Position numbers and translations under genes: made by a program
In this document: positions 9,185 through 18,672 of the stretch, one piece after another
Layout of the letters: every line of letters starts with the position of its first letter
How positions within the stretch are numbered: the first letter of the stretch is position 1
NCBI GenBank assembly: GCA_016839845.1
Contig: JAEOTL010000379.1
Coordinates: 1 to 44,115 of the forward strand
Length of the DNA stretch: 44,115 nucleotides
From: Promethearchaeota archaeon
Lineage (GTDB): Archaea > Asgardarchaeota > Lokiarchaeia > Sigynarchaeales > SOKP01
Reading direction: 5' to 3'
Notes under the pieces: generated by a model
Seen by the model: only the letters and a program-made list of their open reading frames with translations
Database searches by the model: none
Told to the model about the DNA's origin: nothing

Positions 9185-12100
9185 ATGTCCGACTTAAGGG
9201 ACGAATTGCTGGGAACTGGGGTTAATAAAAAGAGAATAATTGGCATTATATTAGTCGCAGTTCTATTACTATCAGTTTTCGCCTTTTCCACAGTTATAAT
9301 TGGCTATTTATTCAATACTTTAAGACTTGATCCCAACACAAAACTAGAGGGGACACCCCCCGAGGATCCCTTGCTAATATTACCACCATACCCATTTGAT
9401 GAGGATTTTTGGCAAGATCTTCTAGATCAAGTAGATAATCCACAAGATCTCTTAGATATGCTATCTGATATGTTTGATGGGGATATAGATGATTTAGATC
9501 TAGGTAATTTTTCACAAGGGCTATTAGATTTATTATATTCTGGAGCTGGGGAACAAGAAGTATTTAGAGTTTATAATTACCTTTCTTTTGCCAACATGTC
9601 GGATGTATTATGGAAGTATGAGGCGTTTGATGAATATACCGGCGATGGTTGGATTTCGACAGCAGGAACCGATCTTTATGATTTCTATACTCTTGGTGAT
9701 TACTATTCGAGATATTTCCCTGATCCTGAACTTTTAACCATAAAAATGCCAGTATCTCCCAATATCGGCATTAATTCAATGGTACTTCCTTCCCTATTCC
9801 CTGTTCCTAATATCATGGAAGATAGTATTAGTGCCCCAAATTTAGAACCATCATTTACTCAATTATACAAAACTGACTATAATTCTTCTACAGTAGATCT
9901 TTCCTTTACTTCAGATGTGGATGTGAATATGACTTATGAATTGTTTGGACTTCATCTGCCCTCAGCATTAACAATCAATAGTAGCGCAGTTGAGGCAATT
10001 TACACCCCTCCTGCTATACGGAGTAAATATTTACAGTTACCTCCTTCAATAAATGTGTATAAAAGCAACAATCCTTCTTTTTTAAATCATTTTAATATTT
10101 TAAATCAATCTTGGATCGACGATGACGATAATGCTTTTGAAGTTGCAAACAAGATTAGAATATATTTACAACTAAATTTTTCCTTTCCAATGAGCACATC
10201 TGAGTACGATCCTGCTCCCCAGGGTATAGACGTAGTAGACTGGTTTTGTGAAACTCAGCAGGGTGTTTGGTCAGATTTTGCGTCCGCATTTTGTGCATTT
10301 ACCCGCGCTTTTGGTGTATCTAGTCGATTTGTCGATGGTTTTAACAGTTTATTTATTGAAGAATTTTTTGATAATGATGAAGGGCAGTTAGGATTTGCAA
10401 TAAAATATAAAAATCTCTATAATTGGGCTGAAATTTACGTCCCAACAAATACTATAACTGGAGATGGAAATTGGGTTCAAATTGATGTATTTGACTCTTT
10501 TGGGGGCGGTGGGAATCCTGTATTAGGAGGAAATTATAATATAACTGTAACCCCCGATAAATATATGGTCACAAGACCAGATATAATAAACATAACAGCT
10601 ACAATGTCTTCCGATGTGGGAGATCCCTTAGGGAATAACAGTATAACCTTTACAGATTTAACAACCGGACAACAAATTGGTCAAGATATTACGGATTCCT
10701 TTGGAAATGCATCAATTCTCTATAACATTACAAATTCCCTTGTTGTTGGACCACATATCATTGAAGCCAGATATGATTTTTTTACTGCAGGAGCAAATTT
10801 AATTACAATTGTAGGCAATATTGGCGTTAATCTTACGAATATTAATCCAAGTACTGTTAATCGTTCTGATGCAATTCCTGATATTATTAATATTCAAGGT
10901 ATTCTTTATGATCCATTGAATGGAGAAAGAGTGGCAGACGCTCGTGTAAATCTACATTTATTTCAAGCTGGAACAAATTTTGAAGAATTTGGTGCTTTTA
11001 TTCCTCCCACCCTTATTTCTGATAGCAATGGTGTATTTAATGGTAATTTAAACATAAATCCTTCAGTTTCAGCAGGACAATATGAAGTCAGAGCAGATTT
11101 TAATGGGACTTGGATATTATATGGTTTCCCATGGTTTGTACCATTAATAAACGGTTCTAGCAACAGAATGGATTTGAATATTACAACCGCTTTAACACCG
11201 TGGTTTTATATTGACAACTACGAAACCAGTAACCCTAACTTTCCTTCAATCACTAGATATAATAATATTAATCTAACTGCAAGAGTGATGTTGGAAAATT
11301 TTGGACCAATGTCCAATACGACTGTACATTTTCATGATTATACAAGAGGAGGAATTGAAGTTGGATCAGCAATTTCAGACATGCAAGGATTTGCTTCCAT
11401 CAATTACTTTATTGGGAATAGTAGCTTGGTGGGACCTAATTTGTTGTATGCCAGAATTGGAGGGATTAGAAATTATTCTTATTTCATTTTAAATGAAGAA
11501 CCGATAATTAATGCTATTTCAGGTCCCACTCCGCGAGTTATAAATCGTACTGGAAGTGGAGCAACTCAATTTAATGTTGTAGGAAATATTACTGATTCTA
11601 TTAATCCTACCAGACCCTTAAGTTTCTCTGAAGTGACTTTAAAATTACTTAGAGGTGGTTCTGATTATTCCGCCTATTTATGGCCAGTTGAGGGTTATCC
11701 ATATCAAACAGGTCCAACAGGGAGTTTTAATTTAAATTTTGGTGTTGCCCCTAATACACCTCCTGGAAACTACACATTAAGAATGGATTTTAATGGAACA
11801 ATAGATTTAACGACTTATCCTTATCCTAATTTTTTCAATTTACCTTATATTAACTCATCTTCATCTTATAATTATGAACTACAAATTGATGCCGATTCTT
11901 CTTTAGAATTCTGGATTAACGGATATCCTTCCGATGACGCTTACAATCCAATAATAAATAGAAATGGTATCTTGAATCTCACTACTTATATTCATCAAGC
12001 AGGTTCTCCAGTCGCAGATGGGGAGTGGGTTTATTTCTTCGACTATACCCAAGACAATATGTATATTGGTGCTGCCCAAACAAGCGGGGGACTGGCTCAA

Positions 12101-13618
12101 GTTTTTTATCCAACAAATTGGAATACAACCGCGGGACCACATTTATTATACACCACTTGGAATAATAAATATAATTTCTCATATTTCATTTTAGATGCTC
12201 CAGTATCTGTAAATCTTGATACCTGCCCAGAGCCCAGAGAATTAAATCGTACCGGAAGTGTCGGCAGAAATTTCGCAATTCACGGTTATTTGAATGATTC
12301 ATTTAATGGAAATCCGGTAAAAAACAGTCAAATAGAAGTTCGACTTTATGATGGACCTGTTGATGTTTCATTTTATCTTAACGAACCAAGATTTATACAA
12401 CTTGGTGGAACAGGAGAAATAGATCTACTCTATACTGTTTCAGCGTCAACACCAGCAAAAAATTATACCATCCAAGTATTATTCAATGGAATCTTTATAT
12501 ATTCAACTCCTTTTTATCCTCAATTTTTTAATCTTAATTTCCTTGGCAACCTGACCACTTCAGCAAATGGATTATATGACTTAAGAGTTCTTGATCCGAA
12601 TGATATTGATATCTTCTTCTTTATTGATGGGAATCCAACATTATCATTCTATTGGGATTTACAACCCCCTGAACGTTATAACCGTGGGGAAACTATTAAT
12701 TGTAGTGTGTTTGTTACTCAAAGCGGGACTCCTGTAAATGTTGGGACAGTCACTTTTACTGATGTTTATACTGGTAATCCCTTAGGAACTCAACCTGTAG
12801 TGAGTGGTTTTGCTTCAATAAACGCAGATTCTACTACGTGGCATGCTGGACTCCATCGAATAAGAGCTCGATGGTCCGGATCTCCTACTATTAATACTAC
12901 TTATGTAATCATTAATGAAACAGTTAGTATTCTAAGATCAATTGATAAATCTTCTATAATACGGAATCTTGATAGTTTCACTGTTTCAGGAACTGTTCAG
13001 GAAGGTGGAGAACTTCTAAGAGGATTAAGAGTTAACTTAATTTTATTAGATAGTTCGTTTAGCGATGTTTCAGGCTATCTTATTGGTCCTCAGGTCCTTA
13101 CAACTAATGCTGTCGGGTACTATCAATTTGATAATTCAATTAATATAACATGCCCACAAGGACAATACTACCTTAATGTGAGTTTTACTGGTGGAATTGA
13201 TGCTCCAGGGATATGGATGAATGATTACATGGTCCATAATAGCAGTATCCTTATTCCTATAGATATAATAACGGGAACATCATTAAACGGAAATTATGAA
13301 ACAAAGGTAGTAAAAGATGATTGGTATTTTGGTGACGATTGCTATGTATACGGTACTCTAAGTTGGGATAATGGAACCCAAATGGCCGGTATGGAAATTA
13401 ATATCACGATAAGAGATGGAACTGGTTCGATCTTAGCCACTCAAACAGTGATTACAGACGGTTCTGGATTCTTTAATGTTACCTTTGTCGTTGGAGATTG
13501 GTTAGATGATACAGAAGTATGGGTTTACTTTTATCCCCAAGATCCAGTTAATTTTGGAATTCCTAATGGATTATACGTAATGTCCTTAAGTATAGAATTT
13601 CAGAGAATAATAACATAA
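9185..13618 (+). CDS. Giant membrane-anchored Ig-repeat protein with a degenerate transglutaminase-like domain
   Basis: This ~1477-aa protein has a short cytosolic N-terminus and one membrane segment (~18-45), followed by a large extracellular part. Residues ~300-440 follow the transglutaminase-like (TgpA-type) pattern: D-V-V-D-W-F, then G-V-W-S-D-F-A-S-A, RAFGVSSRFVDGF, N-W-A-E-I-Y and W-V-Q-I-D. The catalytic Cys position is Trp362 and the His position is Tyr412, while Asp434 remains, so it is probably a non-enzymatic fold. Residues ~460-1477 are Ig-like modules in about four related units of 200-240 residues sharing N-R-T-G-S, 'NYT-x-x-x-x-FNG' and 'FWI-x-G' motifs. There are dozens of N-x-S/T sequons, suggesting an N-glycosylated surface protein. 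ATG 9185 is preferred over TTG 9176. It is the first gene of the MoxR/DUF58 block, with 7 nt to the next gene. Confidence 0.85.
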   Translation: MSDLRDELLGTGVNKKRIIGIILVAVLLLSVFAFSTVIIGYLFNTLRLDPNTKLEGTPPEDPLLILPPYPFDEDFWQDLLDQVDNPQDLLDMLSDMFDGDIDDLDLGNFSQGLLDLLYSGAGEQEVFRVYNYLSFANMSDVLWKYEAFDEYTGDGWISTAGTDLYDFYTLGDYYSRYFPDPELLTIKMPVSPNIGINSMVLPSLFPVPNIMEDSISAPNLEPSFTQLYKTDYNSSTVDLSFTSDVDVNMTYELFGLHLPSALTINSSAVEAIYTPPAIRSKYLQLPPSINVYKSNNPSFLNHFNILNQSWIDDDDNAFEVANKIRIYLQLNFSFPMSTSEYDPAPQGIDVVDWFCETQQGVWSDFASAFCAFTRAFGVSSRFVDGFNSLFIEEFFDNDEGQLGFAIKYKNLYNWAEIYVPTNTITGDGNWVQIDVFDSFGGGGNPVLGGNYNITVTPDKYMVTRPDIINITATMSSDVGDPLGNNSITFTDLTTGQQIGQDITDSFGNASILYNITNSLVVGPHIIEARYDFFTAGANLITIVGNIGVNLTNINPSTVNRSDAIPDIINIQGILYDPLNGERVADARVNLHLFQAGTNFEEFGAFIPPTLISDSNGVFNGNLNINPSVSAGQYEVRADFNGTWILYGFPWFVPLINGSSNRMDLNITTALTPWFYIDNYETSNPNFPSITRYNNINLTARVMLENFGPMSNTTVHFHDYTRGGIEVGSAISDMQGFASINYFIGNSSLVGPNLLYARIGGIRNYSYFILNEEPIINAISGPTPRVINRTGSGATQFNVVGNITDSINPTRPLSFSEVTLKLLRGGSDYSAYLWPVEGYPYQTGPTGSFNLNFGVAPNTPPGNYTLRMDFNGTIDLTTYPYPNFFNLPYINSSSSYNYELQIDADSSLEFWINGYPSDDAYNPIINRNGILNLTTYIHQAGSPVADGEWVYFFDYTQDNMYIGAAQTSGGLAQVFYPTNWNTTAGPHLLYTTWNNKYNFSYFILDAPVSVNLDTCPEPRELNRTGSVGRNFAIHGYLNDSFNGNPVKNSQIEVRLYDGPVDVSFYLNEPRFIQLGGTGEIDLLYTVSASTPAKNYTIQVLFNGIFIYSTPFYPQFFNLNFLGNLTTSANGLYDLRVLDPNDIDIFFFIDGNPTLSFYWDLQPPERYNRGETINCSVFVTQSGTPVNVGTVTFTDVYTGNPLGTQPVVSGFASINADSTTWHAGLHRIRARWSGSPTINTTYVIINETVSILRSIDKSSIIRNLDSFTVSGTVQEGGELLRGLRVNLILLDSSFSDVSGYLIGPQVLTTNAVGYYQFDNSINITCPQGQYYLNVSFTGGIDAPGIWMNDYMVHNSSILIPIDIITGTSLNGNYETKVVKDDWYFGDDCYVYGTLSWDNGTQMAGMEINITIRDGTGSILATQTVITDGSGFFNVTFVVGDWLDDTEVWVYFYPQDPVNFGIPNGLYVMSLSIEFQRIIT

Positions 13619-13625
13619 ATATTGA

Positions 13626-15248
13626 GTGTTGGAGAAAATGAAATTTTCAAAAATAAAAAAACTCAAGAATCATCAATTCCTTAAGAAAAAATTGTCAGCA
13701 CTCCTCTTATTGTTAATATTTTTAAGCTTTTCAATTGGTTATCTCACAGCATCTGGTTTATTTGCAGAATATTCCTCCTCTTCTAATAGAGAAAAACCAA
13801 GGATGTCGTGGTTCTGGGCAACATTAGATTTAACAAATCCAGGTGAAGTTAATAATTCGATGTTCACTCATTATAATTTCATATCTGTCAAAGGTCGTAT
13901 TTATAATAAAATAGATCATAGTAATAAATCAGGTGTTAATGTTGCTATCGAAGTAGATGATGTTGTCGATACTGGTTATACTGATATTACTGATATTAAT
14001 GGGAGATTTGATATAAATTACCAAATTGATGGGAATCTTGATATATACTCCCCTCATAAAGTAGAAGTGGTGGTAACTGACACTGAACCGGGTGGACCAG
14101 GTAGTGAAATAGAATACCATCATTTTTATATAATCTATGTAAATGCAACTTCGGATATTGTTATTGCCTCTAATGATGATCCTTCTATCCCAAAATTGCC
14201 CGGTGAGTATTATAATTTCATTGGAAGGTTAAATTATGATAATGGCCAAGGTATTCCTTCTGCTAGTGTTAATTACTATTGGCTTGATGGTTTTACAATA
14301 TTAAATTCAGGAGTTTTATCTACGGATGGTTCTGGATCGCTCAGTCCAAATTCACTTCAGGTCCCTTTTACCTTAGCTAGTCATATAACCTTAAAGTTTA
14401 ACTATTCAAATCCACCTCTAGTCGGGTACTCCGAAGAGAGTATTATAGACATAACTGTCTTTACTGCTGTTATTTGGGCTTTAAACTTGCCTAATCCCAC
14501 TACGGAAGGAGTTCAATATACTGTATCCGGAACTATATCCTCTAGCACTGATCCTTCAATTAAAATTTCAAATAGGAATGTTGATGTTTATTACAATAAT
14601 ACTCTAAGAGGTACGGCAATGACCAATGCTGTTGGTGCCTTTTCATATAATTTTCAATTACCGATGCAAAACGGGACAGTTCCGATCCGCGTAGAGCTTG
14701 ATAGCTCACTGGGCAAGCTTTTCCCTCATCAGCAATGGATCGTAGTTGAAAATGCTCAAGCAACACCTGGTGGGGGAATCACTTTACCACCCTTTATGAT
14801 GTTCTCATTGATATTTTTTCCCATTTTAACAGGTATAGTTATTGCATTAGCCGTATATGGTTATCGTTATTATCGAAAACAAGAAGAAGGTTCAAGGGTT
14901 GTCAAAATACCATTAGAATCAAAAATTTTAAATTTAAAGATACTTAAAGACTCAGGTAGGTTAGAGGAGTCATTATCCTATTTATTTAATGCAATTTACA
15001 TGGATTTGGTTAATGCAAAATATAACAGAACAAGAAAAGAAAATGAAACTATTCGAGATTTTGCTATAATTTCAGTAAAAGAGTTGAAACTCACCCCCTC
15101 CTCAATATATCCATTTATCCAGCAAGTTGAGGAAATAATTTATGGTAAACCATATAAAGTAACTGAAGAAGCATTTTATAAAACGTGTGAATTATTTTCA
15201 CCAATTTATTTTCAATTAACCGGTCATAATTTTGTTTTAAATATATAA
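13626..15248 (+). CDS. Membrane protein with Ig-like ectodomain and cytosolic DUF4129-like tail
   Basis: This 540-aa protein has a basic N-terminus, a first membrane segment (~25-45), a β-rich ectodomain with repeated 'G-R-x-N-Y-D-N-G' and 'D-G-S-G-x-L' Ig-like motifs (~60-380), a second membrane segment (~385-412), and a cytosolic tail (~430-540). The tail is helical, with 'GRLEESLSYLFNAIYMDLV' and 'YPFIQQVEEIIYG' stretches, and resembles DUF4129, the domain often fused to bacterial TgpA-type transglutaminases. The next gene encodes the same tail alone. The GTG start lies 7 nt after the preceding stop; an in-frame ATG at 13638 right after GGAG is an equally good start. Together with the giant ectodomain protein it probably forms a surface complex controlled by MoxR. 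That complex is inferred from gene order. Confidence 0.8.
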   Translation: MLEKMKFSKIKKLKNHQFLKKKLSALLLLLIFLSFSIGYLTASGLFAEYSSSSNREKPRMSWFWATLDLTNPGEVNNSMFTHYNFISVKGRIYNKIDHSNKSGVNVAIEVDDVVDTGYTDITDINGRFDINYQIDGNLDIYSPHKVEVVVTDTEPGGPGSEIEYHHFYIIYVNATSDIVIASNDDPSIPKLPGEYYNFIGRLNYDNGQGIPSASVNYYWLDGFTILNSGVLSTDGSGSLSPNSLQVPFTLASHITLKFNYSNPPLVGYSEESIIDITVFTAVIWALNLPNPTTEGVQYTVSGTISSSTDPSIKISNRNVDVYYNNTLRGTAMTNAVGAFSYNFQLPMQNGTVPIRVELDSSLGKLFPHQQWIVVENAQATPGGGITLPPFMMFSLIFFPILTGIVIALAVYGYRYYRKQEEGSRVVKIPLESKILNLKILKDSGRLEESLSYLFNAIYMDLVNAKYNRTRKENETIRDFAIISVKELKLTPSSIYPFIQQVEEIIYGKPYKVTEEAFYKTCELFSPIYFQLTGHNFVLNI

Positions 15249-15364
15249 TCATAATTAAAATCATTTTATCAATCAAGAAATGGATGTAGAAGTACATAAA
15301 AATATAAACACCAAAAAAATTATTAATTAAATTGATTAAGAAATTAAGGTGGTAGGTAAGAAAA

Positions 15365-15742
15365 ATGGCAAAAAAGAAGAAAAAAGCTGCAGAACCAGAA
15401 ATTGACATTAAACAAAGGTTAGAAAATGTAAAAGTACTTTCTGAAACCAACAGACCTAAGGAGGCGATCGCCTATATTTATCTAGTGTATGACGATCTTA
15501 TCAATGCAAAGTTTAAAAAACCTAGATTAGCTCATCAAACAATTCGAGAATATGCAATTAAGTGTGTGAAAGAATTAGAGGATAAATTAAAACCCGAGTC
15601 TGTCTATCCATTCATAAAAAAAATAGAAGATATTATATATGGAGGAATTGAACCCACTACAAACGAACTAAACTTCGCAATTGACTTATTTTCGAATTTA
15701 TACAACGAAATCACTGGAAAAACAGTTAACTTCTCTTTATAG
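15365..15742 (+). CDS. Stand-alone DUF4129-like helical domain
   Basis: A 125-aa protein with a Lys-rich start and no membrane segment, so it should be cytosolic. From residue ~15 it aligns along its whole length with the C-terminal tail of the preceding 540-aa protein. Shared landmarks are D/L-V-N/I-N-A-K, T-I-R-E/D-Y/F-A-I, VKEL, Y-P-F-I, I-E/V-E-D/E-I-I-Y-G and a final I/L-T-G-K/H. It is a clear paralogue by tandem domain duplication. In bacterial TgpA-type operons the related domain is membrane-fused. A soluble copy could compete with, or bridge, the same partner, possibly MoxR or the DUF58 protein. ATG 15365 is preceded by AAGGTGGT and AGGTAAG purine-rich sites. Confidence 0.8.
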   Translation: MAKKKKKAAEPEIDIKQRLENVKVLSETNRPKEAIAYIYLVYDDLINAKFKKPRLAHQTIREYAIKCVKELEDKLKPESVYPFIKKIEDIIYGGIEPTTNELNFAIDLFSNLYNEITGKTVNFSL

Positions 15743-15779
15743 ATTTAATTAGATAAGAACAAGTATATTTGAAAATATA

Positions 15780-17543
15780 ATGGTAAAACCGGGAAAAGCT
15801 ACAAGAAAGAGCATTAATATTTCAACAGGAATTATTTTTGGGTTCTTTGTTATATTTCTTGTTGTTTTTGGGATAATTCTCAGTGAGTTTTCTATTAGTT
15901 ATCAACAGTCTGACCCGGAAGCTTTCCCAGTTTTTATTACCTACTTACCCCTCCTATGTTATTTGGGATCTATTTTCTGTGGAGTAGGCTTAATCATTTT
16001 TCTTAGAAATGTCACTTCACAAAAATCCCGTGAAACCCAATCCCGAAAAAAGATAAAATCAGGTTCAATTTATAAACAAGCTTTATTTGTTATAATATTT
16101 GTTTTTGCTTTTATTCCATTGTTATCACCAGTAATAGATCAAGGTAAAAACACTCAAAACTTCTCGGTATATAATTCTAAATGGAATGGTTGCTCAAAAT
16201 TGAAGCTCGCAATTGAGAATGAGGGATATGAGGTAAAATCAGTACAATCAAGTCTGAGTGCTACTAACCGATTAGATAAATCTATTCTTTTGATATTAAT
16301 GGGACCTAACCAGTTTTATGACCCAATCTTTGAAATCCCCTATTTTATTGATTTCTTTAACGGAACAAATTCTCTGTTAATCGCTCATGATCATGGGTCT
16401 ACAAGCACATTGCTTTGGGAAATCTTAATCGCAAGCATATTTGATCCAGACATAAATATCCCTGTTACTATTTTTCCTAATGGAATTTTACGTGACAATT
16501 CTTCCTTTGATACTACTCCGGAATTCCCAGTCATTCGATCTTTTACTTCCCATCCAACCAGATCTACTCCCAATTATATTGACGAGATTATTCTTTCCAG
16601 GGCTTCGTGTGCTGTAGGTGGACCATTCATAACTACATTTGGGTGGGAATCAGTAGGTTCAACCACAAATTATGGATTCATTGATAAAAATGGCAATAAA
16701 AGATATGATTCTCCCGCTGATGATCTTAGTTTAGGATTTATGAGTTTAATTGATTTCGGAATTCCGTTTCCAACTACCTTCCCCTTAGGAGGATATTCTC
16801 AACATGTATTCTTAGCGAAAGACATGGGAGCAGGAAGACAAAGAATTTTTGTTTCAGCTGATGCCAGCTTATTTAACAATGAATTGATTGTCGAGGCTCC
16901 CTATGATAACATGAATTTCGCTATTAACATCATTGAATGGTTGACATATGTTAATGATCCTGGCGATGGAAGGACTAAAGACGATTGGATTATTGTTTTT
17001 GATGAAGCTCACATAAGACCAGAATTCTCCCGAGATCTTACCTCCGCAGGAATTTTTGGTTATATTATGCAGTACATTGTCCATCTCTCAACAAATCCTA
17101 TTACTGCATGGATTTATCCTCTTCTAGCAATATATACCTTAAGAAAATACCTACCTAAAAAAGATAAGAAAGAGGAGGAACGAAAAATCGCAGAAGAAGA
17201 GGAAAAAAAAGAAGAAAGAGCCCGGTTGAGAACATCCTCGTTCTTCGCTCAGAAAATTGATGAATTTAAAGATAAAAGTAAATATGGTGATGCTCTAAAA
17301 CTGCTCTATAGAAGACTCGAGCGAAAACTCCATACTCAAATGAGAGATAGAAAAATTACAACTCAAAATGTTATAAACCTTGTTCAGACTAAGGATCCTT
17401 CTACAGCAAAATTAAAAATCAAAAGATTAGCAAAATTTATGGATAAAATTCTCGCAATTAAAGAAGGTAAACTAAAAATTAAAACAGAAGAAGGTTTTGA
17501 AGATTTATTTTTCGAAATGGGATGGGCAGTAGATAATATTTAA
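15780..17543 (+). CDS. DUF4350-like membrane protein
   Basis: This 587-aa protein has three N-terminal hydrophobic segments (~15-40, 53-75, 98-120), a large domain (~125-430), another membrane segment (~435-460), and a charged cytosolic C-terminus (~465-587). The large domain starts with the 'NSKWNGCSKLKLAIENEGYEV' region, followed by LLILMGP, LIAHDHGS and a 'RIFVSADASLF' strand. These fit the DUF4350 (GATase-like, Rossmann-type) pattern 'S-x-x-x-G-x-x-x-L-x-x-x-L-x-x-x-G' and 'N-x-x-F-A-x-N-I-I-x-W-L'. DUF4350 proteins recur with MoxR, DUF58 and DUF4129 genes. The C-terminus carries a 'KYGDALKLLYRRLERKL' helix recalling the DUF4129-like tails of the two upstream genes. ATG 15780 follows the previous stop by 37 nt with no clear Shine-Dalgarno sequence. 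Confidence 0.75.
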   Translation: MVKPGKATRKSINISTGIIFGFFVIFLVVFGIILSEFSISYQQSDPEAFPVFITYLPLLCYLGSIFCGVGLIIFLRNVTSQKSRETQSRKKIKSGSIYKQALFVIIFVFAFIPLLSPVIDQGKNTQNFSVYNSKWNGCSKLKLAIENEGYEVKSVQSSLSATNRLDKSILLILMGPNQFYDPIFEIPYFIDFFNGTNSLLIAHDHGSTSTLLWEILIASIFDPDINIPVTIFPNGILRDNSSFDTTPEFPVIRSFTSHPTRSTPNYIDEIILSRASCAVGGPFITTFGWESVGSTTNYGFIDKNGNKRYDSPADDLSLGFMSLIDFGIPFPTTFPLGGYSQHVFLAKDMGAGRQRIFVSADASLFNNELIVEAPYDNMNFAINIIEWLTYVNDPGDGRTKDDWIIVFDEAHIRPEFSRDLTSAGIFGYIMQYIVHLSTNPITAWIYPLLAIYTLRKYLPKKDKKEEERKIAEEEEKKEERARLRTSSFFAQKIDEFKDKSKYGDALKLLYRRLERKLHTQMRDRKITTQNVINLVQTKDPSTAKLKIKRLAKFMDKILAIKEGKLKIKTEEGFEDLFFEMGWAVDNI

Positions 17544-17592
17544 TCACGATAATATACAAAAAAATAAAAATAAAAAATATAAATAAAAAAAA

Positions 17593-17607
17593 GGTGAATG
17601 AAAAATA
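17593..17607 (+). promoter_or_regulatory. Ribosome-binding site before an ATA start (moxR)
   Basis: GGTGA (17593-17597) matches the archaeal anti-Shine-Dalgarno sequence. Seven bases later comes ATA (17605), the first plausible codon of the open moxR frame. An ATG at 17598 lies too close to GGTG and in another frame; it ends after seven codons. Confidence 0.5.
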
Positions 17608-18585
17608 GAAACCTCAGATAAAGCAAAATACTATGAAAAGGAAGAAATTGACGTTACACCAATTCGTGAAATTGCACAAGAGGTCCTTAGCGAAGTTAGT
17701 AGAGTAATCGTTGGTTATGGAGAAATTCTTCAGGAACTTTTTATTGCACTCTTAGTTAACGGGCATGTTCTCTTAGAAGGAGTTCCAGGGTTAGGTAAAA
17801 CGGTTATGGCTAAAACTTTTGCTCGTACACTTGGAATTTCATTCAAACGGGTCCAATTCACACCCGATTTGCTTCCCGCAGATATAACAGGTACAAAAAT
17901 TTTCGATCAGAACGAAGGAGCATTTGTTTTGCAGAAAGGACCAATCTTTGCCAATGTAGTTTTAGCTGATGAAATTAATAGGAGTGCTCCAAAGACTCAA
18001 GCAGCACTTCTAGAAGCAATGGCTGAAAGGCAAGTGACAATTGAGGGTCAAACATTACATTTAGAAAAACCCTTTATCGTCATCGCCACTGAAAATCCTG
18101 TTGAAATGGAGGGCACATATCCACTTCCTGAAGCACAAGTCGATCGATTTCTCTTCAAACTCTGGTTAGATTATCCTGAAGATACAGAAGAAGTAGAAAT
18201 TATGAGACGACAACTATCTGGTGAATTACCATCAGTAGAAGAAATAACTAGTGGTGAAGAAATACTCGCAGCACAGAAAATTATGAACCTAGTTTACATA
18301 GACGATCGGATTTTAAAATACATCAGAGATTTAATAATAAAAACTCGGAATCATCCACAAATCGCATTGGGATGTGGACCACGAGCTAGTTTAACACTAA
18401 TGAAGTGTGCTAAAGCAAGAGCATCTATCTTAGGTCGGAGTTACGTGACTCCCGACGATGTAAGGGCACTAATCATTCCCGCGCTAAATCATAGACTTCT
18501 TTTAAAGCCAGAAGCAGAACTCGAAGGACTCGATGCTAAATCAGTTTTGAATTCCATTGTAGAGGATATTCCAGTCCCTATCTAA
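17605..18585 (+). CDS. MoxR-family AAA+ ATPase
   Basis: MoxR ATPases are chaperone-like AAA+ proteins that act on partner complexes containing vWA-type proteins such as DUF58. Visible motifs are VGYGEILQEL, Walker A GVPGLGKT, Walker B VLADEINRS with KTQAALLEAM, sensor ATENPVEMEGTYPLPEAQ-x-DRF, and a C-terminal lid (GPRASLTL). The first ATG in frame (17806) would start after Walker A and give a dead protein, so the real start is upstream. The frame is open back to a TGA at 17599-17601 and contains no ATG, GTG or TTG before 17806. I place the start at ATA 17605, seven bases after GGTGA, giving 326 aa. The alternative is one extra A in the AAAAA of 17601-17605: removing it joins ATG 17598 to this frame. 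Its partner DUF58 gene follows directly. Confidence 0.92.
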   Translation: METSDKAKYYEKEEIDVTPIREIAQEVLSEVSRVIVGYGEILQELFIALLVNGHVLLEGVPGLGKTVMAKTFARTLGISFKRVQFTPDLLPADITGTKIFDQNEGAFVLQKGPIFANVVLADEINRSAPKTQAALLEAMAERQVTIEGQTLHLEKPFIVIATENPVEMEGTYPLPEAQVDRFLFKLWLDYPEDTEEVEIMRRQLSGELPSVEEITSGEEILAAQKIMNLVYIDDRILKYIRDLIIKTRNHPQIALGCGPRASLTLMKCAKARASILGRSYVTPDDVRALIIPALNHRLLLKPEAELEGLDAKSVLNSIVEDIPVPI

Positions 18586-18657
18586 AAAACATAGTATTTT
18601 TTCAACTGTTAATAAAATTTTAATATAAGAAGTAAAAAAAAGGGTAAATAACCAAGT

Positions 18658-18672
18658 GGTGGAAGAAAGATT
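18658..18672 (+). promoter_or_regulatory. Ribosome-binding site before an ATT start (DUF58)
   Basis: GGTGG (18658-18662) is followed seven bases later by ATT (18670) in the DUF58 frame. The conventional candidate TTG 18700 has only a weak GGT 12 bases upstream. Confidence 0.45.

Noticed and set aside
17598..17621. Seven-codon ORF M-K-N-R-N-L-R before moxR
   Set aside because: GGTG is only one base before this ATG, and the frame ends at once; more likely ribosome-binding context or evidence of a frameshift than a leader peptide.
17806..18585. moxR starting at ATG 17806
   Set aside because: It would omit the Walker A loop encoded just upstream in the same open frame.
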